Counted from the first letter of the stretch, positions 49,950 through 60,628 are shown. The stretch: DNA of 64,000 nt from Caenorhabditis remanei (GCF_010183535.1 NC_071328.1:16864001-16928000); one strand, 5' to 3'. Notes: generated by a model not told the origin, from the sequence alone. Program-made: numbers and translations.

Positions 49950-50191
49950 GGGCGACTCTCGTGGAGTATTCTAGCCTCTTTTATATATTGGGCAACTCTT
50001 TCAGAGCATTTAAGCCATCTTTTACTTGTGGGCAACTCAATTAGAGTATATTGCCATCTTTTAAGTATTGGGCGACTCTTTTTAGAGCACTTTGCCATCT
50101 TTTGAGTATTGGGCGACTCTTATTAGAGTATTCTAGCCATCTTTTTCTGGTGGGCGACTCTTTTAGAGTATTTCGCCATCTTTTCAGCGAA
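49950..50191. repeat. 41-bp tandem repeat x 6 in 5' LTR
   Basis: Same array as at 40109-40350, with no visible change in unit number. Confidence 0.85.
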
Positions 50192-50807
50192 GGTTCCTGT
50201 GGATTCAACTTCGAATATGTGCCTTTCGGCGAAAAATGCACGTCGCCCGATGCCAGCGCCGATGGACAACGCCGACTTCGGGTTTCGTGTATAGAAAATT
50301 CCATCGAAATTTGAAAATTGGGGGGTTCAGTGACCGAAATAGTGTTTCTGAATGTCAGAAATCACAACGCTGCTCGCCTACAGACACTAAACTACCGACT
50401 GGGTTCTGGTTTCATTTTATCGCCGAAAATCAATATTTTCGGGATAATCCACCCTTACATTCACCTTTTTAGGGGTAAATGAACCGGTTCTATGCACCAT
50501 GTGGACAAGTGGGTCTAGCGGGCGTCGGCGGGCCCGCCCAAGTCCGGGGAGTTAAGTGTAATGTCTGTTTGGTGAGGGTAGCGGTGTGATAAGCTATGCA
50601 AGCAGATAACAGTACACGGTTTGAACAAATCCCAATTTATTGAAAGGAATATAAAGGAACAATTATTATACGAAAGGGCGGTCCGATGGAGCGGCCGAAG
50701 TGATGTTCCGGGATTGATTGAATTTTAGGGAGAAAAACATACGAAAACCCTTATGAGGGGAAGACGTTTTTGGGAGCAAATTTACACACTTTTACACTCA
50801 GTCTTAC

Positions 50808-50966
50808 CTTTCTGTCCGTGTTATACGGATTGAAGAGCGTCAGTGAATAGCGGGCGCTGGACGGAATTTACACCGTCACGGGACACCGCGAATAGTAGTG
50901 AATAATTATATGTGAAAGACTTATTGGAATAGTCACTCGAGTGAGGGCGCGCGGTCGCCTTATATA
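50808..50966 (-). promoter_or_regulatory. LTR promoter, leader exon and splice donor
   Basis: The TATA box (50960-50966) is followed by a leader ending GGACAGAAAG before GTAAGA (exon edge 50808). Possible acceptors downstream are at the PPxY frame (49499) and before gag (45799). Confidence 0.5.
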
Positions 50967-51215
50967 GTCGACTGCGTGGGTGCCCCTCACTGCGTGGGTG
51001 CCCGCACAAAAGCGCGGGCATTCAAATATAATTATTGTGAGTGTGGTTTGCTTTATGAGCAGTTTTAACGTAATTTAACACGGTAAACTGGGAAATATAG
51101 TAAACCGGAAATAATAGAAGCATTTAATGACTCTAGTTTTGTGGGCGAAACCGTAGGGAGTCATTAAAGTGCTTTCAAGTTGTCAAATGAATGCAAAGCA
51201 TGGTACAGTTGACAA

Positions 51216-51321
51216 CATCAGCACTTTAATCCAGGCAAGACAGAGAACCAGTAAATACTTTCAGAGCAAATACAAGACCTTTTCTGCCAAAACTGTTTTT
51301 CTGTTGCCGAAATCCCTGTTT
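51216..51321 (+). repeat. 106-bp flanking direct repeat, right copy
   Basis: Identical by eye to 37228-37333. Eight bases (GTTGACAA) separate it from the LTR end. Confidence 0.92.
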
Positions 51322-51957
51322 CACTTATTGACGATATGTGTTTGAAGTAACATAAAGAATTCTAACTTATTAATTCCAGAGCACAAGTTTTAAGAATTTT
51401 CAAATTGTTAAGCCAGCATTTTAGGTCGCGGAGGCTCTACAAATGATATACGGACCCCATTCGTAGCAAATGGTTTCGCTATTTTCGAATCTTTGTTTGC
51501 ATATCTACGCACCCTTTAACCGTTTCAGTCAATAGACACCTGGCTACTAAATATTGTTACCTCCTGGCATAGGGTAGCATACCGTTTTTGGTACCGCTCA
51601 TCTTTTAATTGTCTCATTTGACACCATCGACACCTGTTGCTCCTCCGAGAGACCAAAATAGAATATGGATTAGTATAGGTTGGAGAAACGATGCGGTTGC
51701 TTTTAAGAGCAGCCTACTATTGGCTCCGCCCACATAAGCTTTGGAAGGGTGACTCTTCAGGTGTTCAGGATTAACTCTCGTGTCAGAATCGAAATGTGTC
51801 CTTTTCTTATTGGAAGCAGCTGCCCTCTGTCGGCTTCCATAGTAACTAGGAAAGACACGCCCTCTTTTTGTTCGAGGAGAATTGTGGAAGGGTATTTAAT
51901 CAACATTTACTCTCCGTTCACGACCACTCGATTCTTTTTCTTATACAATATTCCATG
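51322..51957. other. Non-coding, repeat-bearing
   Basis: No exon is supported. 51659-51772 (GGATTAGTATAGGTTGGAGA ... TCTTCAGGTGTTCAGGATT) is duplicated at 52472-52586, about 90% alike by eye. Confidence 0.5.
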
Positions 51958-52048
51958 CCCATGACTCGATCAGGGAGAAGTGCTTATGCCTTTACTATGC
52001 ACCCGATGAATAGTAACGGAAGTCCTTCTCTCTAGTCGTAATCATCGG
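51958..52048 (+). ncRNA. Hairpin cassette family 1, copy D
   Basis: CCCATGACTCGATCAGGGAG opens, AGTCGTAATCATCGGC closes. The stem is GGGAGAAG with CTTCTCTC, inner pairing TACTAT / ATAGTA. Confidence 0.4.
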
Positions 52049-52110
52049 CTGAATTAATGTGATAAGATATATCACTCGGGTGAACTCCTCTCTGCTACAT
52101 CTTATTCCAA

Positions 52111-52200
52111 GCTCATGACTCGAAAAGAGAGAAATATCATTCAGAACTAACACAATACCAGTGCTGAATGTATTTTTCTCACTTCGTAACCATCGGCACT
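52111..52200 (+). ncRNA. Hairpin cassette family 1, copy E
   Basis: CTCATGACTCGAA opens, TTCGTAACCATCGGCAC closes. The private stem is GAGAGAAATATCATTCAG with CTGAATGTATTTTTCTC, different in sequence from copies A-D but in the same place. As in copy C, CTTTAATCCA follows. Confidence 0.4.
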
Positions 52201-52334
52201 TTAATCCACTTTCCGAGAACCTTTTCAGAAATTAAAAATGAAGTTTCTAGCTTTCATCTGACTCCTAAACGTAAAAATGGTTTTGTTGTCGGAAGTCAGA
52301 ATCGCTCCTCATGTTATCAGCATATTTGTTTGAA

Positions 52335-52440
52335 TCAATCAATCGAATTCTAAACATTCGCTTGCTAAGCACCGCGCACGAGGCGCAGCCGAGTACTGCG
52401 GAGCCCGCCGGGAGGCGGGGGACGCTAGTCAATCAATCGA
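52335..52440. repeat. GC-rich insertion between 12-bp direct repeats
   Basis: TCAATCAATCGA occurs at 52335-52346 and 52429-52440. The 82 bp between are strongly GC-rich (CGCGCACGAGGCGCAGCCGA, CCCGCCGGGAGGCGGGGG), unlike the surrounding AT-rich DNA. Origin unknown. Confidence 0.65.
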
Positions 52441-52683
52441 AATCTGAAAATTTGCTCTCAACCACTTTTCAGAGAATTTGGATTAGTATAGGCTAGAGAC
52501 AGGATGCGGTTGCTTTCAAGAGCAGTCTGCTATTGGCTCCGCCCACATAAGCTTTGGAAGGGTGACTCTTCAGGTGTTCAGGATTACTCTTTTCGTTTGA
52601 GGAGAATTGTGGAAGGTTCATTTAGTCAATATTCACGCTTTGCTTCAACACCCGATTCTTATTCTTACTGTAATATTCCATGC

Positions 52684-52774
52684 CCATGACTCGATCAGGG
52701 AGAAATGCTTATGTCTTTACTATAAACCCGATGAATAGTAACGGAAGTCCTTTTCTCTAGTCGTAATCATTGGC
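52684..52774 (+). ncRNA. Hairpin cassette family 1, copy F
   Basis: A close relative of copy D (CCCATGACTCGATCAGGGAG), part of the same larger duplication (51659-52048 and 52472-52774). Confidence 0.4.
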
Positions 52775-53006
52775 TGATTTGGTTTCCAGGTTTGCGGGTA
52801 TTGGGATTGGAAATATAGGAAATACATCCGCTTTTGCATGTTTCCTCTATTTAGATAGCAAGCAGATAGACGGATATTTTTGGTGACTATCTCTTTACTT
52901 CTGAAAACCGATTTATGTTGCCATTCGAGAAAAATTGTTGAAAGTTCATTTTGTCAACATTCACGCTTTGTTCCAACCCTCGTTTCTTTTTCTTATTACA
53001 ATATTC

Positions 53007-53090
53007 TCGATCAGGGAAATATTTCTGTGTAAACTATGGACCAGATGAATAGTAGTGCAGGGTCTTCTATCTAGTCGTAATCGTCGGCTG
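53007..53090 (+). ncRNA. Hairpin cassette family 1, copy G
   Basis: A diverged copy opening CTCGATCAGGG (the CATGA part is lost) and closing TAGTCGTAATCGTCGGC. Confidence 0.35.
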
Positions 53091-54430
53091 AATTGGTTTT
53101 TTCCGGGTTTGCGTTTTCGGGGAGTAGTGATTGCTGTACTACACAAAAAATTAACAAAAGGGGTTTCCTCCTTCATATTATTTACTACAGTCTTTGAGAG
53201 GTAGGTATTATAGATGATTAATAATTTCAGAGGTGGTGTCCAAATATCTAGATCCAGATGGACCAGTTGGATTCGAAATAGAGCTTGCTAACACTCATAC
53301 CGAGAGACATACAAAGACATGCATACAAAGTCTCCTACCAGATAAAAAATCTCAACCACTGACCACCCACTCCTTGATGTTACTGTACTACATTAGTAGT
53401 AACATCAAAAAGAGAGAGTGAGCATCGGATGGTTTCTGAATAAAGAATATCTGTTGTAGAGGGGGGACTGGAGAAATAGATTATAAGTGTAGCGCCAGCA
53501 CGAACTTCTGAAAAAAAATTGAAGGTACAATAGGACTCACCGCTTCTCTGTAAGAAAGTTAATCTATCTGAAAATAATAGGATCAAAATTACTTTATACT
53601 GATACAACACAACATTTAAAAGAAGCAAACTTGAAAACTTGATCTGGGCAACTAAGACTGCTAACTAGCCTTCTCTGGAATTAGTTCAACTGAAATAGTG
53701 TACCCTGACCAAGTCGTCTGTTTATCAAACTTTCCGTTTTTGTCTGTAGTTACCAAAATATGTGAGCATGGCGATTGGTACCTGGAAAAAATTCCTTGTG
53801 TCCACATACCGCTTTCAGACGTTTTTAATTTGAAAAAGAAAAAAAAGCAATAAAGAAAAAAAACCAAATGCGAGTTGGCATACACAATGTGATGATGTGT
53901 ACAGCACTTCTTTTCACATCGTCCTAAGACATCTCTCACTCGATTGCTTCTTATTTGAATAATAGAAGAAGATAGTTAAGGGATGGAATTGGGGGGATAG
54001 GTTGAAATAATACTTGGCACCATTGACAATTTGCATTCTGAAAATTGTGCTATGTTAGACACAATAGTGATCTTTTAGGAACTTATCAAGCATTGGATGA
54101 GTGAACCAATTTCAAGCGGAGTTCCCTGGGAGAAGGTTGTCGCTTGCAGAACCTTTAATTTGTTATCATGTGAATTCTCAAAACCTATGAGCGATCCCAA
54201 AGCTTACCTCATAACATGTTTTTAAATGAGCAATAGGAATAGAAGAGGAGGAAGACGAGGGAAAAGTGGGAGTCGTAATAATTAGTGGTTTGGCAGAGGC
54301 TTGGGGGCATTGATGGTAGGAAGGTGGGGATAGGTAGTTGGAATGGTGTATCTGTGAAAACATCGATTAGCTACCCTTATCAAAAAGAGTCCCTTAGTTA
54401 TCAGGAAAAGAAAATAAAAAATGTTCTTGA
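53091..54430. other. No gene supported
   Basis: An open frame after a TTTCAG acceptor at 53232 (KYLDPDGPVGFEIELANTHT, to 53421) looks coding for about 30 codons but lacks partners. Minus-strand frames at 53661-53939 and 54178-54363 cannot be joined in phase, and the first overlaps a family 3 hairpin motif (ACCAAATGCGAG at about 53865). Confidence 0.3.
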
Positions 54431-54515
54431 AACATAGTGCACCCGAAACACGTACAACACTGTTATGAACAGTACAGTTTTGCACAGGGTTCGGGTACAC
54501 CAGGTCTTCAGCTTA
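54431..54515. ncRNA. Hairpin cassette family 2, copy 1
   Basis: GTGCACCCGAAACACGTACA opens and TTCGGGTACACCAGG closes, with ACACTGTTATGAACAGT inside. It pairs at both levels. Second copy at 54852-54935. Confidence 0.4.
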
Positions 54516-54671
54516 ATTTGTGTGATAATGTTTTTTGATAGTCAATAAGCAGCAAAATCGTTGTCTTTGATTTGAATTATAGAATTTAAAAATAAATATA
54601 TATATGATAACTTAATATAAAAAACCTGAAATTGGTTGTATCTTTGGCACTCACCTCTATCAATTAAAGAT

Positions 54672-54768
54672 CGAAACAAAACCAAATGTGAGGATACAGT
54701 GGGAATTTGATGGTAGATCACTGTCTTTCACATCATTCAAATGACTCCTAACGGCAGTTTCAGTAAGG
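54672..54768. ncRNA. Hairpin cassette family 3, copy 1
   Basis: GAAACAAAACCAAATGTGAG opens and GGCAGTTTCAGTAAGGAATA closes. The stem is imperfect. Relatives at 55114 and 55409. Confidence 0.35.
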
Positions 54769-54851
54769 AATACTAGGCTGATAGTATATAGAAATAGACG
54801 GGTAAGAGGGCGAGGAGAACCCTTAGTTATACCAAAAACAACATTTTAAAA

Positions 54852-54935
54852 ATGTGCCGATTCGAAACATAGTGCAACCGAAACATGTACAACACTGTTA
54901 TGCACAGTACATGTTTGTAGATGTATCGGTTACAC
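54852..54935. ncRNA. Hairpin cassette family 2, copy 2
   Basis: GTGCAACCGAAACATGTACA opens and TCGGTTACACCAGG closes. Where copy 1 has ACCC/GGGT, this copy has AACC/GGTT, a compensatory change. Confidence 0.4.
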
Positions 54936-55113
54936 CAGGTTATCAGCCTAGTTTGTGTGATAACCTTATTCGATAATGAATAAGCAGGAACATCGTTGTA
55001 TTTGATTTGAAATATCGAATAACATATATTGTTTTTCAAGATTAACTGAATAGGGTAGTTTATAAAAACCTGAAATATTCAATCAAGTACACTCACCTCT
55101 ATTAATAAAAATT

Positions 55114-55206
55114 CGAAACGAAACCAAATGTGACGATACAGTGAGAATCTGAAGGTAGAACACTGTCTTTCAGATGACACGTGCATCGTCACATTCGGCT
55201 GTTTCT
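55114..55206. ncRNA. Hairpin cassette family 3, copy 2
   Basis: CCAAATGTGACGATACAGTG faces CACTGT and CATCGTCACATTCGGC, a long stem with GAAACG / CTGTTTC at the base. Confidence 0.4.
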
Positions 55207-55408
55207 GTAAGGAATATTAGACTGGTAGTATGGAAATAAATGGGTAAGAGGGGGAGCTGCTTCGGAGAGGAGGATTGGGCGGAGAATATAGAACGGTATA
55301 GTAATTTGTGTATTCCATAAAATAATAAAACACCAGCTTCTGTTTTTGCTTATGCAGGTAGAGCTATAAAATCAATGGCTCTCGAAAACGACACGACGGG
55401 AAAAATAT

Positions 55409-55476
55409 CGAAACAAAACCAAATGCGAGAATAGCTCAGATGATAGTGATGTCACCGCATTTGGTGGTTTCTGTTT
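55409..55476. ncRNA. Hairpin cassette family 3, copy 3
   Basis: GAAACAAAACCAAATGCG faces CGCATTTGGTGGTTTCTGTT. Where copy 2 has TGTGAC/GTCACA, this copy has TGCG/CGCA. Confidence 0.4.
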
Positions 55477-55589
55477 GGAATAATAGTAGAAAAAAGAATA
55501 ATAAGAATAGGGAATTATGAAATATGGGTGGGAATATAGTTGTGAGTATCAGCAGAGAACGGTAAATCCTTTTAATATGAAAATTAAAT

Positions 55590-57420
55590 AGTTATGTGAG
55601 GTTGTGTTATTTCAAACTTACATGGTATAATACATTGCAAAACATGCCCCCCCCGCACAAAATGGAGAAAATCAAAGTTAGCTGACTTTTCACCCTTGTT
55701 TGCCGTTATAATTCCCGACACTGCGAGTTCAGTGAATGATGAGTGCCTTGAATTATAACTGCAGACCAGGGCGTCTGCTTAAGGAGAGTGGGTCAAACAT
55801 TACCTTATCAGAATATTCAGAATTAATACACCATTGAAAAATCCAAAAATTACCAAATCATGGTGAGAATATTCTTAGATCGTAACCTGAATGGCATTCC
55901 CTTACCTCATAGGAACAACTACATATATGTTCAGAATAAATAGCAATTCAGAAAATATAGAAGACCTTAAATTAGTATGAAGGGCTGTCTGATTTAATGA
56001 GAGGCTTGCTCTTACCTCATAGAAATTACTAGATATTCTTTGTAGAGAGGTTGATATAGTTTGAAACAATCTAAAAATTGAACATTTATGTGAGATCCTG
56101 TTTTTTCAAACTTACCTGGTATAAGAAAAAGGGAATCAGCCCCACCCGCCCAAAATAAGAAAATCAAAGTCAGCTGACTTTTCACCCTTGTCTGCTTCTA
56201 TAATAGCGTGTACTCCGATTTCAGTTAATGACGAGTGCACAGTATTATAGATGCAGACAAGGGCGCCTGCCTAAGGAAAGTGGATTAAACGTTACCTTAT
56301 GAGAATACTTAGAATTAGTACAATATTAGATATAAAGTGTTGCATCATAGACAAGAAGAGTATTCAATATAGATAACACCTGTTCAGAATATATAGCAAT
56401 TCAGCAAATATAGAAGACTTTTAATTAACATGAAGGGACCGCTTAAGGCTGCTTGATGTAAAGAGGGGCTTACCCTTACTTCACTGGAATAACTAGATTT
56501 TCAAGTAGCTTTGTAAATAGACCGATATAGTCGGAAACAACCTGAAAATTGAACGTTTGTGTGAGATCCTGTTTTTTTCAAACTTACCTGTTATAAAGAA
56601 AAGGGAAATCAACTCCTACCCGCCCAAAATAAGAGAATCAAAGTTAGCTGACTTTTCACCCTTGTCTACATCTATAATAGCTGCCACTTCGAGTTCAGTA
56701 AATGACGAGTGCCAAGTATTATAGATGCAGACCAGGGGGTCTGCTTAAGGAGAAGGGGTGAAACATTACCTTGTCAGAATATATAGCAATTCAGGAATAT
56801 AAAGAAAAATTGTAATTAGTACGAAGGGACTGCTGTCTAATTTAATGAATGGCTATTCTTGCCCATAGGAATATCTAGATGTAGAAAGACTGATATGATA
56901 AGTGTCGTTAACAATCTGAAAATTGAACATTTATGTGAGATTATGTTTTTCCAAACTTACTTTGTATGAAAAGGGAGAACCGCCCCAAAACGAAAAAATC
57001 AAAGTTAGCTGACCTTTCCCCCTTGTCTACATTTATAATCTCGTAGACTACAAGTTCAGTGAATGACGAGTCTTCAGTATTATAAATGCAGACCAGGGGT
57101 CAGCTTAAGGAGAAGTTAAACATTTCCTTATCAGAATATCTAGAATTAATAGACTATTAGGTTTAAAGTGTTGCATCACCTCGGGGCATTTGAAAAATGC
57201 GAAAATTACCAAATATAGATAAAAAGATTACCTGAAACGCTGAAAAATTTAAAAATGAAACTAGCTAACCAAGGGATAAAAATGAGCTGACTTAGAGCCT
57301 TGCTCAACAAATAACCCCCAATACTGACAACTACCATGGCTAGTATCGAGGAATGATTTGTCGAACCAGGCCGTCTGCTAGACCTGCTCCAAATGCAGGT
57401 GGCTTGCTGAAACGTTACCT
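55590..57420. repeat. Tandem array of about 400-bp hairpin units x 5 (family 4)
   Basis: Hairpins lie at 55693-55781, 56184-56262, 56659-56737, 57020-57098 and 57296-57372. Each is preceded by AAAGTTAGCTGACTTTTC and followed by GTCTGCTTAAGGAGA or variants. On the minus strand each hairpin sits between an acceptor-like CTCCTTAAG and a donor-like CCAGGTAAGT. Outer stems vary together (TCTATAAT/ATTATAGA, TTTATAAT/ATTATAAA, GTTATAAT/ATTATAAC), and the fifth unit has an entirely different stem (AACAAAT/ATTTGT). Confidence 0.75.
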
Positions 57421-57572
57421 GTTCAGATTGGATGAGAGTTAAGATATTAGAAAATAGATAAAATAAAAATGATAGGACACTTACAAAATCTGATAGATTT
57501 GAAAAACAAAAGTTGGAAAAGGAAGGGCGGGGCTGAGAGAAATTCACGAGATCTCAAAAAACGAGAGAGAGT

Positions 57573-58680
57573 TTATAGGAGTTTGAAAAAACCAGAGTAA
57601 AGGTAGGCGGAGCTAATATCACAGTTGTTTACGAGTGGCCGAGCGTGTTGTGCCACAACGTGCTGATTATTGAGATACGGTAGCAAAAAAACCGTGAGAT
57701 AGCTAAGCATGTGGAAAGGAAAGTCATCAAGTTTCTCCCATCCCAATGAGCCACAAAAAGAGATGATTTCTGGCATGGTGTGTTTGCTCTAAAAGGGGTT
57801 GATGAGATACGGTAGTAAAAGAAACGAGAAATTGCTTAGCATGAGGAAAGGGAAGAGCATTTGGTGGACCCAGTGAAACCCCAAAAAGTGACCGAGCTAA
57901 TAACTTGAAGAGGTACAACTTGGCTCAAAACAGAAACATAACTGGTTTGGACGGTTGTTGCACCTCCCCATGTCGCCCGTATTATCTTAACGTTACCTGA
58001 TGAAAATAATTATAGCAGATAATGAATAAGAATCATATGTAGTAAGAACCCGTTATCGGATATTTAGCTAACTTCTATCCAGATATAACAACAGTATTTA
58101 GTTTCACTAAGGGGGTAATCATAGTTTTTATACAGCTATGGTTCCCCACTTCTCTCCGAAAGTGTCCGAGCTAACAACTTGAAGAGGTCTAACTTCTACC
58201 TTACTGAGACACAGCTAGTTAGGAAGATAGTTAAACCTCCCCATGCCGCCCGTATATTTTTCAACGTTACCTGATAAAAATAACTGTAGCATATAATGAG
58301 TATGAATTATATGTAGGAGCTCATCAGACTGTCGTGGAGATCCAATATAAGATTGATAATAAAATGAAGTAAAGGGATGTAAAAGTTGGCAAAACGAGTT
58401 GAAGTAATATGCGTCTGTGGTGTTGTTGGAAAAAGTTTGAAGTTTGAAAAACTAGAGTAAAAGTGGGCGGAGCTGATTTCAAAGTTGTTTACGAGTGGCA
58501 GAGTGTGTTGCTCCAAAAGGTGCTGATTATCGGGATACGGTAGATGTTGTTGGAAAAAGGTTTGAGAAATGAGATCTCATGTTGTTTATCAATGTGCCGG
58601 GATGTTTCCTTGATCTAAGGCTCTCTGGAGAGAGGCAATTATTGGGATACGGTAACACACATCGATAAAACAAGAATGAT
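57573..58680. repeat. Diverged repeats with GTTGTTTACGAGTGGC and GGGATACGGTAG
   Basis: GTTGTTTACGAGTGGC at about 57625 and 58484; GAGATACGGTAG or GGGATACGGTAG at about 57671, 57804, 58532 and 58640; CTCCCCATGCCGCCCGT at about 57963, 58235 and 58918. Units overlap and alternate. No coding frame was accepted. Confidence 0.65.
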
Positions 58681-60197
58681 GCGAGCATTGCTCCTTTGAC
58701 TTTCCATGTTGAGATGCTGAATCAGAATGCGCCGCTTTCGTCGCTTTTGATGTTTAAGACCTTTCTTTTCATCTACAGTAACATCACTAGCCTACAGTAC
58801 ACGACTCACCAGAATCAATAAAAAATTAAATAAAAAAGAAGACAGACTTGTCACTTGAGGAGAACTCGTTAACATCAAACATTTAGAGAACATATCTAGT
58901 TTGATGGATAAGGAGCTCTCCCCATGCCGCCCGTCTTGTGCATGGACAAGCACTGTCCTTATAGTAGTAAATAAGAGAAGAGGTATAGTAGAATGATTCT
59001 AAAGCCCAACTATATATACTTATAGATAAATGGGTGGAGCCTAATACGATTGACGTGGGTAGGAGTATCTTCAACTCTCGTCATGTTTCATGATGTCAAG
59101 CAACCACTGTGCCTTCTATCTCGCCAACAGCTTTCAATTATCATCCGTGAGTAGACCAAAGGGAGTATGGAATCTGATAAACAACGTTATCCTGATTCGT
59201 GTGATCAAGACCCATTGACGTAGGTTTGACGGTGATAATTAAGACTACGGTGGAAATTTATCATGGTCTGGAGGAATCGGGTATTTTAGGATTGGAAATG
59301 GGAATGATGTAGGGCTGAGTCAGAAGAAGAGATCAGGAATACCTAAATGAGAAGAACAAAATCAGTTGAAGTTTACAACGTCAAAAATGAAGTGTTTGAG
59401 CTGTAACGTGGATTTCAGTTTTTTGTGACAAACCTTGTCTTCTATACTTGTAATTGGCGATTTTTCTGTTACTGACGTCTCCTAACACTTGAAATCTTGA
59501 CAACTTGTGTTTCTAATGTTTCCGAGTTATTATCAGTTCATAAACTCGTACCGGGGGTGTTAAAGGCGCATTAAATTTATTTGAAATGGTCTAGAAATTC
59601 AAAAAGATCAAATGCCGTGTTTTTGAGCTCTGCAGGTCTGAAAAGAATTGCAAATCATTTTTTTCCGCGACAATTTTGATCTGACTTCAACTCCTGGCAA
59701 GTGCTCGTGAACAGATAATATACCTTTTACAGCTTCTCAAATAGTAATTAAACATCTCAGTACAGTTTTTACTGTTGTCGAATGTAGTACTGTGGTTTGT
59801 TCAATCTGACTTTCCATGCCTCCTAGTCCTTGTCAAATAGCTCTCTACCTTTTTCCCAATAAGTCCTTATCGCTTTCCTCTCATTCACATCTCTAGCACC
59901 TCACCTTCAACTCAAACTTCCACACAAATCGATTACCTTTTTCACGCTCGCCCAAATTCTACTTCCAAATTTCAACTACCTCTCTCTCTCCTTCCTATAT
60001 GCTATCTCACTTAATCCAACCGCAACAAGCACATTTTCACTCACCGCACACAGAGCGCTCACTGCCACGCTTTCTCTCCAGGAGTGTAGACACGATAAAG
60101 AGGATTTTAAAATGTTGACAAGAGTTTCGAAAAAGAAGGGGACGAACTATGATCAAAAGGAATTTGGAAGTGTGAAGATGTAGACAAGGCTACGCGT
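58681..60197. other. Non-coding stretch
   Basis: No exon is supported. An arm of the foldback family seen at 18362-18528 lies at 59547-59600 (CCGGGGGTGTTAAAGGCGCA). CT-rich sequence at 59880-60090 may belong to the 5' part of the non-LTR element. Confidence 0.45.
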
Positions 60198-60212
60198 GTG
60201 GTAATCGAGAGA

Positions 60213-60602
60213 ATGCCGGATGATCGTGATAACAATGCTCAAGACGAACGAGACCTCGAATTCTTCCAGAAACTCGCCTCGTCCCATCACTTGCCTGCTC
60301 CTAAGAAAGCTCACCGTCACCAATGCTCCTCCAAATTTCGCCCGCTCAAGCTCCAATTCGACTCCTCGCTAGACCGTGATATCTTCCTGCATGGCTTTCA
60401 CCGGATCCGCTCTTCTGAGAAATCTCTTATGGACATCGCCAGCAAACCCCGTGCCCGACGTGATCTGACTCAACCTGAACTTGAGACCCTGCGTGCCTCT
60501 CGGAAGTATGTCTACGAGCAGAACAAGATTGCCAAAGAGTCCAAATTCATCATGTCTGATATCACCTACAAGCTCAATTCCAAGCCACGTCCTTTTGTAT
60601 AA
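60213..60602 (+). CDS. Non-LTR retrotransposon ORF1, C-terminal part
   Basis: The frame begins after a stop near 60180; the first ATG is at 60213 (129 codons). KFRPLKLQFDSSLDRDIFLH and RRDLTQPELETLRASRKYVY match the C-terminal part of CR1-like ORF1 proteins, which bind the element RNA. Zinc knuckles or coiled coil expected upstream are absent, so the element is probably truncated at its 5' end or an upstream exon is missed. Confidence 0.55.
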   Translation: MPDDRDNNAQDERDLEFFQKLASSHHLPAPKKAHRHQCSSKFRPLKLQFDSSLDRDIFLHGFHRIRSSEKSLMDIASKPRARRDLTQPELETLRASRKYVYEQNKIAKESKFIMSDITYKLNSKPRPFV

Positions 60603-60628
60603 GTGCCTGTCCGCCTATTATATCTCCA

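Larger units (their letters stand above)
37333..51207 (-). mobile_element. BEL/Pao-type LTR retrotransposon lacking RT, 13.9 kb
   Basis: Two direct repeats of 4.03 kb (37333-41366 and 47173-51207), both starting TGTCC and ending GTACA, flank a 5.8-kb interior. The coding strand is minus, so the right copy is the 5' LTR. The interior holds a leader with tandem repeats, gag (45761-43170) and an integrase frame (to 41342). There is no aspartic protease, no YADD-type reverse transcriptase and no RNase H. The LTRs differ only in a few homopolymer lengths and one or two bases, so the insertion is very recent. It must have been mobilised by enzymes supplied from another element. Confidence 0.88.
47173..51207 (-). 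repeat. 5' LTR of the BEL/Pao element
   Basis: It differs from the 3' LTR by the T-run at about 47771 (11 versus 8), G-run length, an A-run at about 49607 and one A/G change (GGGCCCGCCC versus GGGCCCACCC). Confidence 0.9.

Noticed and set aside
37333..51207. Reading the 4-kb repeats as a tyrosine-recombinase (DIRS/PAT) element
   Set aside because: The interior encodes a DDE-type integrase with HHCC finger, and the repeats are simple direct LTRs with TG...CA ends.
53661..53939. Minus-strand frame with Cys-rich and hydrophobic parts
   Set aside because: It overlaps a family 3 hairpin motif, cannot be joined in phase with the frame at 54178-54363, and the only internal intron would be 28 bp.
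57206..57776. Minus-strand frames of 113 and 67 codons
   Set aside because: They run through hairpin unit five and its diverged repeats.
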